Assembly (NCBI RefSeq): GCF_002813325.1
Contig: NZ_PHUG01000001.1
Span: 2,666,001-2,730,000 of the forward strand
Direction of reading: 5' to 3'
DNA length: 64,000 nucleotides
Origin: Janthinobacterium sp. 64
GTDB lineage: Bacteria > Pseudomonadota > Gammaproteobacteria > Burkholderiales > Burkholderiaceae_D
Shown: in pieces, positions 46,051-55,360 of the stretch
Layout of the letters: each line of letters opens with the position of its first letter
Numbering within the stretch: position 1 is the first letter of the stretch
Translations under genes and position numbers: made by a program
Notes under the pieces: model-generated
Database searches by the model: none
What the model was told of the DNA's origin: nothing
The model's input: the letters and a program-made list of their open reading frames with translations, nothing else

Positions 46051-47286
46051 TTGAATATCCTAATCGTCAGCCAGTATTTCTGGCCCGAGAATTTCCGCAT
46101 CAATGATCTGGTGCGCGCCTTGATCGGCCATAGGCAGAAAGTCGATGTGTTGACCGGGCAGCCTAACTATCCTACGGGCAAGACTTTTGATGGCTACCGT
46201 GCCAATGGATTCTCCGTGCAGAATTGGGAGGGCGCCACCATACACCGGGTGCCATTGGCTCCGCGTGGTGTCGGATCGGCATTGCGCCTGGTATGGAATT
46301 ATGTATCATTCGTCCTGAGTGGCTCGGCGCTCGGTCCTTTCGCGCTGCGCGGCAGGCATGTAGATGTGATCGTGGTGTATGCCGTATCGCCCATTTTGCA
46401 GGCCCTCCCCGCTATTTTTCTGAAATGGATAAAGGGTGCCAAACTGGTTATCCTGGTACAGGATCTCTGGCCAGAAAGCCTCGAAGCTACAGGTTTTATA
46501 CGTAACCGTACCGTGCTGGCGTTGGTAAGGTTAATGGTACGTTGGATTTATGCACGCGCAGATCTGTTGTTGGTTCAGTCAGAAGCATTTATCGAGCCGG
46601 TTGCGGCCTTAGCCGATCGCGGGAAAATTGCCTACCACCCGAATACTGCAGACGATGTATTTGTCGCTCCACAGCAGGAAACATCGGCTCATTGCCCCAT
46701 TCCGGGCCTTGAGGAAGGCTTTAGCGTGGTTTTCGCAGGCAATCTGGGCACGGCCCAGTCGGTAGAAACCATCGTCGAGGCAGCTGCCTTACTAAAAGAT
46801 ATGCCGGAAATCCGTTTTGTGCTAGTCGGCGACGGTAGTCGGGTTAGCTGGATCGAGCAGAAAATTGCCGAGTTAGGCCTGGAAAATGTGCAATTAACTG
46901 GCCGTTATCCCCTTGCATCAATGCCGTCAATCTTAAAGCATGCCGGAGCGCTGCTGGTAACATTGAAGGATGAACCAATTTTTGCGCAAACTATCCCAAG
47001 CAAAGTCCAGGTATACCTGGCCATGGCGCGCCCGGTCGTCGCTTGCTTGAACGGAGAAGGTGCGCGGATCGTGCAACAGGCCAACGCTGGCGTCAGCTGC
47101 AAAGCCGAGGATGCTCATGCACTGGCCATGGCCATCCGCCAACTTGCGGCCTTATCTGTCGAGCAGCGCAATGCACTGGGACAAAATGGCTTGCGTTATT
47201 TCCGCAGCCATTTTGACCGGGATATGCTGACAAAAACTTTGATTGATCATTTTCAACAGCTAATGGATCCAACAAGTACTACATAG
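46051..47286 (+). CDS. wbuB: WbuB-like glycosyltransferase (probable L-FucNAc transferase)
   Basis: 411 residues, GT4 family. Start MNILIVSQYFWPENFRINDL and the internal DLWPESLEATGFIRN match the WbuB/WbjE group, which adds N-acetyl-L-fucosamine as second sugar of O-units in several bacteria. The genes directly after it encode UDP-L-FucNAc synthesis, which supports this. TTG start at 46051 is the only initiation codon in the open stretch after the upstream stop; it overlaps the end of a five-codon mini-ORF (46037-46054). Confidence 0.87.
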   Translation: MNILIVSQYFWPENFRINDLVRALIGHRQKVDVLTGQPNYPTGKTFDGYRANGFSVQNWEGATIHRVPLAPRGVGSALRLVWNYVSFVLSGSALGPFALRGRHVDVIVVYAVSPILQALPAIFLKWIKGAKLVILVQDLWPESLEATGFIRNRTVLALVRLMVRWIYARADLLLVQSEAFIEPVAALADRGKIAYHPNTADDVFVAPQQETSAHCPIPGLEEGFSVVFAGNLGTAQSVETIVEAAALLKDMPEIRFVLVGDGSRVSWIEQKIAELGLENVQLTGRYPLASMPSILKHAGALLVTLKDEPIFAQTIPSKVQVYLAMARPVVACLNGEGARIVQQANAGVSCKAEDAHALAMAIRQLAALSVEQRNALGQNGLRYFRSHFDRDMLTKTLIDHFQQLMDPTSTT

Positions 47287-47338
47287 TACGAGACAATAGT
47301 TTTTTCAAATAAACAAATTGAGAGTAAAGGGATAACTT

Positions 47339-48193
47339 ATGAAAGTTTTGGTGCTTGGAGTGTCAGGAATGCTGGGCAATACCGTATTGCGCTATTTTTC
47401 CGACGACAGCCGTTACCAGGTTTTTGGCTCGGCACGTAGCGCTTCCGTACGGAATGCCTTCCCGCCGGCTCTGGCTGAACGTATTGTAGTTGGCACGGAT
47501 GTGGACAACGCCGACTCACTGGCCTTGTTGTTTGCCAAGGTGCAGCCCGATGTCGTGATCAATTGCATCGGTTTGGTCAAACAATTGGCCGAATCCAACG
47601 ATCCGTTGCAGGCCATCCCCATCAATTCCCTGTTGCCACACCGCCTCGCCCGCCTGTGCGCCATTGCCGGTGCGCGCTTGGTGCATGTCAGTACTGATTG
47701 CGTCTTCGCCGGTACGCGTGGCGGTTACACCGAGACCGACGCTTCAGATGCAACCGATCTGTATGGACGCTCCAAGTATCTCGGCGAGGTCAATTACGAA
47801 CACTGCATCACGCTGCGCACCTCGATCATTGGCCACGAATTAAACAGCGCCAATGGATTGGTCGGCTGGTTCCTGACTCAACAAGGATCGGTCAAAGGCT
47901 ACACGCAAGCGATTTTCTCAGGCTTGCCCACCGTCGAACTGGCCCATGTCATCCGCGATATCGTGTTGCCGCAACCACAGTTACATGGTTTGTATCACGT
48001 TGCTTCGCAGCCGATTAATAAATTCGATCTGCTCACACTGGTCAAGAAAAAGTATAAAAAAGATATTGCAATCGTTGCCGACGAAAAGCTGAAGATCGAT
48101 CGGTCGCTGAATGCAGATCGCTTCTGTAAGGCAACAGGTTATATTGCTCCGGCATGGCCTGAGCTGGTTGAAAAAATGGCTAATTTTAAGTAA
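47339..48193 (+). CDS. RmlD-like nucleotide-sugar reductase
   Basis: 284-residue short-chain dehydrogenase. Rossmann start VLVLGVSGMLGNTVLRYF, catalytic STD and YGRSKYLGE (YxxxK), close to dTDP-4-keto-rhamnose reductases. Standing before fnlA and fnlC homologs, it occupies the place of FnlB/WbjC, the C4-reductase for UDP-L-FucNAc, although those are some 370 residues long. No rmlABC genes are near, so a rhamnose role is less likely. AAAGGGA stands seven bases before the ATG. Confidence 0.88.
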   Translation: MKVLVLGVSGMLGNTVLRYFSDDSRYQVFGSARSASVRNAFPPALAERIVVGTDVDNADSLALLFAKVQPDVVINCIGLVKQLAESNDPLQAIPINSLLPHRLARLCAIAGARLVHVSTDCVFAGTRGGYTETDASDATDLYGRSKYLGEVNYEHCITLRTSIIGHELNSANGLVGWFLTQQGSVKGYTQAIFSGLPTVELAHVIRDIVLPQPQLHGLYHVASQPINKFDLLTLVKKKYKKDIAIVADEKLKIDRSLNADRFCKATGYIAPAWPELVEKMANFK

Positions 48194-48206
48194 GAAGGAA
48201 AACAAA

Positions 48207-49217
48207 ATGTTTGCAAATAAAGTCTTGATGATCACCGGCGGCACTGGCTCGTTCGGCAACGCAGTCCTGAAACGCTTTCTGTCGACCGACGTGTCTGAGA
48301 TCCGTATTTTCAGCCGCGATGAAAAAAAACAAGAAGACATGCGCATCGCGCTAAACAATCCGAAACTGAAGTTTTACATTGGCGATGTGCGCAATCCCGA
48401 AAGCTTGAATGAGGCAATGAAAGGCGTCGATTACCTGTTTCACGCGGCAGCGCTAAAACAGGTTCCATCGTGCGAGTTCTACCCGATGGAAGCGGTGCGC
48501 ACAAATGTATTGGGTACCGAGAATGTGCTCAATTCAGCAGTCGCCAACAATGTATCGCGCGTAGTCGTGCTGAGTACCGACAAGGCCGTGTATCCGATAA
48601 ATGCCATGGGGATTTCCAAGGCACTGATGGAAAAATTGATGGTTGCCAAGGCACGCGTGCGCAGTGTTGGCGAGACGGTCATCTGCGCCACCCGTTACGG
48701 TAACGTGATGGCTTCGCGCGGTTCGGTCATTCCACTGTTTATCAATCAATTGAAAGACGGCAAAGCGATCACGATCACCGACCCCAACATGACGCGTTTC
48801 CTGATGTCGCTTGATGATTCGGTCGATCTCGTTTTGCATGCCTTCGAACACGGAGAACAAGGCGATATTTTCATTCAGAAAGCCCCCGCATCGACGGTAG
48901 GCGACCTGGCGATCGCGCTGAAGGAACTGTTTACAAAGGATAATGAAATTCGCGTAATTGGTACCCGCCATGGCGAAAAATTGTACGAGTCTCTGGTTTC
49001 GCGCGAAGAAATGGCAAAAGCCGAAGATATGGGCCGATACTATCGCGTCCCTGCAGATAATCGTGACTTGAACTATGACAAATATTTTGTCGAAGGTGAA
49101 ACCAAGATCTCGGAAATCGACGACTATACCTCGCACAATACCGAACGCCTGACGGTTGCACAAGTAAAAGAGATTCTGCTGACGCTGGACTTTGTGAAAG
49201 AACAACTCGATGCGTAA
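48207..49217 (+). CDS. fnlA: UDP-GlcNAc 4,6-dehydratase/5-epimerase (FnlA/WbjB/CapE type)
   Basis: 336 residues. First enzyme toward UDP-L-FucNAc: dehydrates and epimerises UDP-GlcNAc. Rossmann motif ITGGTGSFGNAVLKRF, SRDEKKQEDMR, HAAALKQVPSCEFYPMEA and the active site STDKAVYPINAMGISK, where Met replaces the usual Tyr before GxSK. Soluble, without the membrane domain of WbpM. AAGGAA precedes the ATG at 48207. Its end overlaps fnlC by eight bases. Confidence 0.95.
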   Translation: MFANKVLMITGGTGSFGNAVLKRFLSTDVSEIRIFSRDEKKQEDMRIALNNPKLKFYIGDVRNPESLNEAMKGVDYLFHAAALKQVPSCEFYPMEAVRTNVLGTENVLNSAVANNVSRVVVLSTDKAVYPINAMGISKALMEKLMVAKARVRSVGETVICATRYGNVMASRGSVIPLFINQLKDGKAITITDPNMTRFLMSLDDSVDLVLHAFEHGEQGDIFIQKAPASTVGDLAIALKELFTKDNEIRVIGTRHGEKLYESLVSREEMAKAEDMGRYYRVPADNRDLNYDKYFVEGETKISEIDDYTSHNTERLTVAQVKEILLTLDFVKEQLDA

Positions 49218-50334
49218 AATTATGACGATCGTAGGCACGCGGCCGGAATTAATCAAAATGAGCCGCGTGATTGCTGAACTGGAAAAACATACCCAGCATA
49301 TTCTTGTGCATACCGGCCAGAATTATGACTACGAATTGAACCAAGTTTTTTTTGATGACTTGGAAATCCGCAAGCCGGATTACTTCCTTGACGCTGCGGG
49401 TAGCACCGCAGCCGAAACCATTGCCCAGGTACTGGTAAAGGCCGATGCCGTGTTTGAAAAGGAAAAGCCGGATGCCCTGATGCTGTATGGCGATACTAAT
49501 TCATGCCTGGCGATCATTGCCGCCAAACGTCGGAAAATTCCGGTCTTTCATATGGAAGCCGGGAATCGCTGTTTTGACCAGCGCGTCCCTGAAGAATTGA
49601 ATCGTAAAGTATTAGATCATTTGTCCGACATTAACATGGTATTGACGGAGCATGCGCGCCGTTATCTGGTCGCGGAAGGCATTCGTCCAGAAACCATTAT
49701 CAAGACAGGTTCGCATATGCGTGAAGTGCTTGATTTTTACATGCCAAAGATTGAACGCTCGGATGTCCTGACGCGTCAAAATCTGCAGGAAGGTAAATTC
49801 TTCCTGATCAGCGCGCATCGTGAAGAAAATGTCGACTCGCCGGAAGCGCTGCGTGATCTGCTGGCCACACTTGAGGCATTGGCTGAAAAATATGATTACC
49901 CGGTACTGTTCTCAACCCATCCTCGCACCATGAAGCGCTTGCAAGAGATTGGCATCGATAACCTGGATAAACGTATTATTTTCTCCAAACCTTTCGGTTT
50001 TGTCGACTATATTAAATTGCAAATGGCAGCTTTTTGCGTATTGTCCGATAGTGGAACGATTACGGAAGAAACCTCGCTACTGAATTTGTCGGCAATTACA
50101 ATCCGCAATACGCATGAACGACCAGAAGGAATGGATGTCGGCACCTTGATTATGTCTGGATTAAAATCCGAACGTGTACTTGAAGCCGTCGAAATTATTA
50201 CCAGTCAATACAACCGCAATACCCCGGCCGTATTGCCAGTAGCTGATTATGAAAATCCGTTCGTCTCGAAGCAAGTTTTGCGTGTAGTCAGCAGTTATAT
50301 TGACTATATTAATACCAACGTCTGGTCGAAATAA
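49210..50334 (+). CDS. fnlC: non-hydrolysing UDP-sugar 2-epimerase (FnlC/WbjD, WecB family)
   Basis: 374 residues. C2-epimerase for the last step to UDP-L-FucNAc by context; the family also contains UDP-GlcNAc 2-epimerases. Motifs: IVGTRPELIKMSRVI, HTGQNYDYELNQVFF, YGDTNSCLA, HMEAGNRCFDQRVPEELNR and SDSGTITEETS. Overlaps fnlA by eight bases. The trio reductase-fnlA-fnlC follows the L-FucNAc transferase gene directly. Confidence 0.92.
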   Translation: MRKIMTIVGTRPELIKMSRVIAELEKHTQHILVHTGQNYDYELNQVFFDDLEIRKPDYFLDAAGSTAAETIAQVLVKADAVFEKEKPDALMLYGDTNSCLAIIAAKRRKIPVFHMEAGNRCFDQRVPEELNRKVLDHLSDINMVLTEHARRYLVAEGIRPETIIKTGSHMREVLDFYMPKIERSDVLTRQNLQEGKFFLISAHREENVDSPEALRDLLATLEALAEKYDYPVLFSTHPRTMKRLQEIGIDNLDKRIIFSKPFGFVDYIKLQMAAFCVLSDSGTITEETSLLNLSAITIRNTHERPEGMDVGTLIMSGLKSERVLEAVEIITSQYNRNTPAVLPVADYENPFVSKQVLRVVSSYIDYINTNVWSK

Positions 50335-50383
50335 TTTCAACCAACGAAATGACTGGCACCAGCAATGAAAAATCGTTTTTAAG

Positions 50384-51319
50384 ATGACAAAGATTCTCGT
50401 AACTGGAGCGAATGGTTTTGTCGGCAGCGCGCTATGTGCCACGCTGGCAGAGCGCGGTATCGCCTACACGGCAACGGTGCGCAAGGATGCCCGCGCTATT
50501 CAGGCCATTGCCGTAGGCGAGTTGGACGCGAGCACCGACTGGTCGGCTGCGCTGGCTGGCTGCACTTGCGTGGTACATCTCGCCGCCCGCGTCCATATCA
50601 TGCATGACGTTTCCAGCGATCCCTTGGCGGAATTTCGACGAGTTAATGTCGATGCCACCATAAACCTGGCCAGACAGGCATTGAATGCCGGGGTCAAGCG
50701 GTTCGTCTTCGTTAGCAGTGTAAAAGTCAATGGTGAAGAAACCACTGACAAGCCTTTCACCGCCTTCGATTCCCCAGCACCTTGCGACCCATATGGCCAC
50801 TCCAAGCTGGAAGCGGAAGTGGCTCTGCAGGCATTGGCTCGGGAGTCCGGGCTGGAATTGGTGATTGTGCGCCCCCCCCTTGTCTACGGACCAGGCGTCC
50901 GCGCGAATTTTCACAGCCTGATGAAACTGGTCAGACTGGGATTGCCTTTACCTCTGGGAGCCATAAACAATCGACGCAGTATGGTCGCGCTAGATAATCT
51001 AGTCGATTTACTGATTCTATGTTGCAGCCACTCTGCCGCTTCCGGGCAGGTATTTATGGTTTCAGACAATGAAGATGTAGGCATTACGGAGTTGCTGCGC
51101 AGGCTTGCCTGCGCCATGCGACAGCGCAGCTTGCTGTTGCCTATGCCAGCGGCATGGTTGGCCGCAGGCGCTCGCCTGATAGGGAAATCGGCTGCCGCCG
51201 ACAGGCTGCTGGGCTCTCTTCAGGTCGACGTCAGACATACCATGCAGACACTTTCCTGGAAGCCGGTGTCAACCATGCAGGCAGCGCTCGAAAAAACTGT
51301 TGCGCCATTTCGCCGTTAA
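50384..51319 (+). CDS. NAD-dependent epimerase/reductase (WbpV/WreQ-like)
   Basis: 311-residue extended short-chain dehydrogenase. ILVTGANGFVGSAL, HLAARVHIM, VSSVKVNGE and YGHSKLEAE are the functional sites. It resembles the enzymes that reduce the 4-keto sugar made by WbpM to UDP-QuiNAc or UDP-FucNAc. Directly before the phosphoglycosyl transferase and WbpM genes, the same trio as in QuiNAc-initiated O-chains. The exact stereochemistry cannot be read from sequence. Confidence 0.85.
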   Translation: MTKILVTGANGFVGSALCATLAERGIAYTATVRKDARAIQAIAVGELDASTDWSAALAGCTCVVHLAARVHIMHDVSSDPLAEFRRVNVDATINLARQALNAGVKRFVFVSSVKVNGEETTDKPFTAFDSPAPCDPYGHSKLEAEVALQALARESGLELVIVRPPLVYGPGVRANFHSLMKLVRLGLPLPLGAINNRRSMVALDNLVDLLILCCSHSAASGQVFMVSDNEDVGITELLRRLACAMRQRSLLLPMPAAWLAAGARLIGKSAAADRLLGSLQVDVRHTMQTLSWKPVSTMQAALEKTVAPFRR

Positions 51320-51348
51320 TGTATCAATGAATTTTTAATCGACATTGA

Positions 51349-51909
51349 ATGAAAAAAATATTTGATTTTTTATTGGCGCTTCTTGCCCTTTGTATTTTGC
51401 TGGTACCAATCACCATTGTCGCCTTGCTGGTCAAGATGACATCAACCGGGCCAATAGTTTACTGGTCGGATCGCGTCGGTCGCAACAATCGCATCTTTCG
51501 CATGCCTAAGTTTCGCACCATGTTGGTTGGCACACCTGCCGTAGCGACACATTTATTGTCAGATCCAAGGCGTTACCTGACGCCGATCGGTTCATTTTTG
51601 CGCAAATCGAGTCTTGATGAGTTACCACAATTGTGGAGCATCCTGTGCGGCGACATGAGTTTTGTCGGTCCGCGACCGGCGCTCTTTAATCAACAGGATC
51701 TGATCGCGTTACGCACACAATATGGAGTCGATCAGATCTTGCCGGGACTGACCGGATGGGCTCAAATCAACGGCCGGGATGAACTGCCGATTCCGGAGAA
51801 GGTCAAGCTTGACGTGGAATATCTTCAGCGGAGCTCCTTGGCATTCGATATTGAAATTATAATATTAACTTTTATTAAAGTCATTCGCAAAGATAATGTA
51901 ACACATTGA
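51349..51909 (+). CDS. small phosphoglycosyl transferase (PglC/WreU type)
   Basis: 186 residues. Begins the O-unit by moving a sugar-1-phosphate to undecaprenyl phosphate. One re-entrant N-terminal helix (IFDFLLALLALCILLVPITIV), basic FRMPKFRTM, the catalytic pair in LRKSSLDELPQLW (Asp-Glu) and FVGPRPALFNQQ, ending GLTGWAQINGRDELP. This monotopic core is without the extra helices of WcaJ/WbaP. First sugar probably QuiNAc or FucNAc by neighbourhood. Confidence 0.93.
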   Translation: MKKIFDFLLALLALCILLVPITIVALLVKMTSTGPIVYWSDRVGRNNRIFRMPKFRTMLVGTPAVATHLLSDPRRYLTPIGSFLRKSSLDELPQLWSILCGDMSFVGPRPALFNQQDLIALRTQYGVDQILPGLTGWAQINGRDELPIPEKVKLDVEYLQRSSLAFDIEIIILTFIKVIRKDNVTH

Positions 51910-51944
51910 TTCTAAAAAACTCTTGCCTACCTACGGAGAGTAAT

Positions 51945-52020
51945 ATGGCAAATTTTAATTCCGTATCGCGTTGCTAGGGATGACAATTATATGAAGCATA
52001 CAAATGAAATCCTTTCTTGA
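51945..52020 (+). other. chain of three mini-ORFs before wbpM
   Basis: GGAGAG then ATG at 51945 encodes ten residues (MANFNSVSRC, stop 51975-51977); ATG 51980 encodes four (stop 51992-51994); ATG 51991 overlaps that stop as ATGA and encodes nine (MKHTNEILS, stop 52018-52020), running over the wbpM ATG. wbpM has no ribosome site of its own, so reinitiation is conceivable. Confidence 0.3.
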
Positions 52021-53911
52021 TCTTTCGCGTTTCCATAAGCAAATCATAGCGGCATCAGCAGATTTTTTGATGTTGCCGCTAATTTTTTCTACCGCTATCC
52101 TCCTTCGTTACGATGTCGTGGATATGGTGATATTAAAGCAATATTATTGGCTAATTCTATTGGTACCGGTCGTTTCCTTGCCCGTGTTCGTGCGACTAGG
52201 CTTATATCGCGCCGTCATCCGCTTCATCGATCAAAAGATTGTCTACGTGGTAATCCTCGGCGTGTCGATCTCCGTTGCACTACTCGTGGCTTCCGCTGCC
52301 ATCCTCACACATATGAGCGGCCTCTCACGAGGCGTCTTTGGCATCTACTGGGTCAGTGCCATCATGTATATGGTGGCAAGTCGCTTCGTCGCGCGCGGCT
52401 TCTTGTTGCATGCCAATGCAGAACGGGCCCCGGTACGCGTGGCCATCTATGGCGGAGGCAAGGCTGGTACCCAGCTGGCCACCGCATTACGGGCAGGCCA
52501 CGACTATCTGCCTGTGGCTTTTATCGACGACAAAAAAGAGATGGAAGGTGCGACCATCGCGGGTATCAAAGTCTATCCAGCCAGCGAACTGGATGCCTTG
52601 ATCGCCAAAATGGATTTCTCAGAGGTGTTGCTGGCCATGCCTTCGCTTGCCAAAGGCCAGCAAAAACTCATCTTGGAAAAATTGGCCGTCCATAAAGTCA
52701 AAATCAAGGTGACACCGCCAATCGGCAGCCTCGTGAGTGGCGAATTGCGCGCACAGGACGTGCGCGACATCGAAATCGAGGATTTGCTAGGACGCGATCA
52801 GGTAACGCCAAACCGCCACCTTCTGGCCAGCTGTATTACTGGCAAATCGGTCATGGTCACGGGGGCCGGCGGCTCCATCGGTTCGGAACTATGCCGCCAG
52901 ATCATCCGCCTGCAGCCGAGTCACTTAATCCTGCTGGACATGACAGAATTTGCCTTGTATTCGATCAAGCAAGAGCTGCGATCACTCATGTCAGCGCACG
53001 ATCTGCACATTGAATTGATGCCCTTTCTCGGCTCCGTGCTCGATACAGAGAAATGCACCCGCGTCATGCGTACGTTTGCCGTCGAAACGGTCTACCACGC
53101 CGCAGCCTATAAGCATGTGCCACTGGTTGAACATAACCCCATTGAAGGCGTCAATAACAATGTCTTTGGTACGTTAAGCCTTGCCAAGGCAGCGATGGCA
53201 GCCGGCGTCGGTTGCTTTGTTCTCATTTCAACGGACAAGGCCGTGCGTCCCACCAATGTCATGGGCGCAACCAAACGCCTGGCGGAATTGATTTTGCAAG
53301 GTTTTGCGCGCAAACAAACGAAAACCCGCTTTTGCATGGTGCGCTTTGGCAACGTACTGGGCTCATCCGGCTCGGTCGTGCCACTCTTCCGCAAACAAAT
53401 CATGGCGGGTGGCCCCATTACCCTGACGCATCCCGAAATCACACGTTATTTCATGACCATTCCTGAGGCGGCGCAATTGGTGCTACAGGCTGGCGCAATG
53501 GGGGAAGGTGGAGACGTCTTCGTACTTGACATGGGTGAGCCCGTGAAGATTCTGGATCTGGCCGAACGCATGGTGCATCTGAGCGGCCTGGAAGTAAAGA
53601 GCAAGTCGGCCCCGGACGGCATCGAAATCGTCCATGTCGGCCTGCGGCCCGGCGAGAAGCTATACGAAGAACTACTCATCGGCGACAATGTCGAAGGCAC
53701 CGAGCACCCGCTGATCATGCGCGCACAGGAATCTGAAATACCGCACGCCGAATTGCAGCTACTGCTACGCGAACTCGACGATGCTTGCCAGCGTTTCTCA
53801 TATGAAGATGTGCGCATGGTACTACTGAAGGCGGTGAAGGAATATGCGCCACAATGCGGCATTGAAGATTTGATCTGGTCCGAAAGGAACAAGGCGCTGG
53901 TACAGCCCTGA
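52004..53911 (+). CDS. wbpM: membrane-bound UDP-GlcNAc 4,6-dehydratase (WbpM/FlaA1-like)
   Basis: 635 residues. Four N-terminal helices (residues about 15-130), a first nucleotide-binding domain (VAIYGGGKAGTQLATAL) and a second, catalytic one (VMVTGAGGSIGSELCRQI near residue 283; HAAAYKHVPLVEHNP; STDKAVRPTNVMGATKR near residues 408-424, with Met in place of Tyr). Makes UDP-4-keto-6-deoxy-GlcNAc, the precursor of QuiNAc and FucNAc. An in-frame stop at 51992 fixes the start to 52004. WbpM is commonly the last biosynthetic gene of such loci. Confidence 0.95.
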   Translation: MKSFLDLSRFHKQIIAASADFLMLPLIFSTAILLRYDVVDMVILKQYYWLILLVPVVSLPVFVRLGLYRAVIRFIDQKIVYVVILGVSISVALLVASAAILTHMSGLSRGVFGIYWVSAIMYMVASRFVARGFLLHANAERAPVRVAIYGGGKAGTQLATALRAGHDYLPVAFIDDKKEMEGATIAGIKVYPASELDALIAKMDFSEVLLAMPSLAKGQQKLILEKLAVHKVKIKVTPPIGSLVSGELRAQDVRDIEIEDLLGRDQVTPNRHLLASCITGKSVMVTGAGGSIGSELCRQIIRLQPSHLILLDMTEFALYSIKQELRSLMSAHDLHIELMPFLGSVLDTEKCTRVMRTFAVETVYHAAAYKHVPLVEHNPIEGVNNNVFGTLSLAKAAMAAGVGCFVLISTDKAVRPTNVMGATKRLAELILQGFARKQTKTRFCMVRFGNVLGSSGSVVPLFRKQIMAGGPITLTHPEITRYFMTIPEAAQLVLQAGAMGEGGDVFVLDMGEPVKILDLAERMVHLSGLEVKSKSAPDGIEIVHVGLRPGEKLYEELLIGDNVEGTEHPLIMRAQESEIPHAELQLLLRELDDACQRFSYEDVRMVLLKAVKEYAPQCGIEDLIWSERNKALVQP

Positions 53912-54013
53912 GGACGCAGGAAGCCCGGACGAGATGCTCGACTGCCAGCCAAAAAGTGGCGGCATCCTCTCCTCTTTGCATATTATTCATCCACACATAA
54001 TTTGAGAAATCAC

Positions 54014-55255
54014 ATGAAAAAGCAGGAAGACCTTCCCCAGCAAGACACAGAGCAAAACGAAAATCTGGGTTCCTTGACCGATCTTATGAGCATACTGTGG
54101 CACACGCGCCGCATGATCATTGGAATCACCGTGACCTGTATCGCACTGGGGTTGGGTAGCACACTGTATTTAGCCAAGTACAAGAGTGAGGGGTTTCTGC
54201 AATTTGGTGGCGCCATTCCCTTGCCGGCAGAAAAAACAGCGAAAACAAAAGACCTTAAAGAACCCCCTGCCGGCATTCAGCTCAGTGACTACAAGCGCTA
54301 CTCAGCAGCATTTGGCAGTCGCGGCCGCTTCGATGACTTTGTGCATGCAGCCAAACTCGACAATACTCCCGGCATCGCTGGTCTGCGCAAGAACATCACC
54401 AGCGAAAAAAACTTGAATGCCATCGTCGTGCCAATTTTCCCGTTCACCAAACTCGATGCCAAGGACTTGATGGAGCAACCCAAGGAAAGCAGCAATAATG
54501 TGATCGGTTTGCGCATCAACTACGAGGCCCAGACCCCGGAAGAGGCGCAACGCATCGTCGCCCTGCTGGGCCGTTACACCATGGACACGATTGTTTACCT
54601 GATCTATACGGATTCGCTGCGCTTCAAGCATCTGGAAATTACCGCAAAAATCACCAAACTTGATAATGACATCATTGGCAGCAAGCAAAAACTGGCGGAA
54701 TATAGCAGGCGCATCAACGATCTCAAACAGATCGTCGCCCGCTACCCGAAGACCGACGTGCAAAACACATCGCAAGTCGTCACCGTGACGGATGAAAACT
54801 CGCGCTACCTATCGCCAGTGACGCAACTGATGACTGCCGAGGTCGAAGCCAGTACGGCGCAAGAAGTCATCTACCAAGCGAAGCGGGAACAGCAACAATA
54901 TCTGTTGTTACGTGATTACTACGATATCGCCAAAGCGACACTCGACGCCAACAAGTCAGGCGAGGCGGTGCTACGCGCACTGGAAGCCAGCAAGGAACAT
55001 GCATTCAAAACCAAAGACTTGAATGACGAACTGGTCAAAGAGGTGTACAACAAAGTTACAGTCGACAATCAAAACTCTATCAATCTGTATCTGGAACAAA
55101 GCCGCTTCATCGCCGGCCCGAGTTTGCCCGAAAATCGTACCACCCGCCTATCCACAGCCCTCATGGCGAGCGCCTTGCTTGGACTCTTCCTCGGCTGCAT
55201 GATTGCACTGGGGCGGCAATGGTGGTTGGCGAACCGCGAGCAGTTGGCTGACTAG
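54014..55255 (+). CDS. wzz: Wzz-type chain-length determinant
   Basis: 413 residues. Two membrane helices (about residues 34-53 and 378-400) enclose a long helical periplasmic domain with coiled-coil pattern (KHLEITAKITKLDNDIIGSKQKL). The Wzz start SLTDLMSILWHTRRMIIGI and a proline-containing stretch before TM2 (AGPSLPENRTT) fit. Sets O-chain length together with Wzy. It has no kinase domain, which argues against a capsule-type Wzc. It is longer than enterobacterial WzzB (about 325). ATG 54014; a TTG at 54002 adds four residues. Confidence 0.88.
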   Translation: MKKQEDLPQQDTEQNENLGSLTDLMSILWHTRRMIIGITVTCIALGLGSTLYLAKYKSEGFLQFGGAIPLPAEKTAKTKDLKEPPAGIQLSDYKRYSAAFGSRGRFDDFVHAAKLDNTPGIAGLRKNITSEKNLNAIVVPIFPFTKLDAKDLMEQPKESSNNVIGLRINYEAQTPEEAQRIVALLGRYTMDTIVYLIYTDSLRFKHLEITAKITKLDNDIIGSKQKLAEYSRRINDLKQIVARYPKTDVQNTSQVVTVTDENSRYLSPVTQLMTAEVEASTAQEVIYQAKREQQQYLLLRDYYDIAKATLDANKSGEAVLRALEASKEHAFKTKDLNDELVKEVYNKVTVDNQNSINLYLEQSRFIAGPSLPENRTTRLSTALMASALLGLFLGCMIALGRQWWLANREQLAD

Positions 55256-55360
55256 GAATGTAATATCGGCAGCATGGTATTCATCTGCCGCTAAATTTCC
55301 CAGTCCTGCCTGCCGGACTGGCAAACAGGTACCATCGATCACTGCTTGATGTTGAAAGCC

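Noticed and set aside
41025..55255. Capsule or exopolysaccharide locus instead of O-antigen
   Set aside because: No outer-membrane export protein (Wza) or tyrosine autokinase (Wzc) gene; a classical Wzz is present and a ligase candidate lies nearby. Not excluded if export genes are elsewhere.
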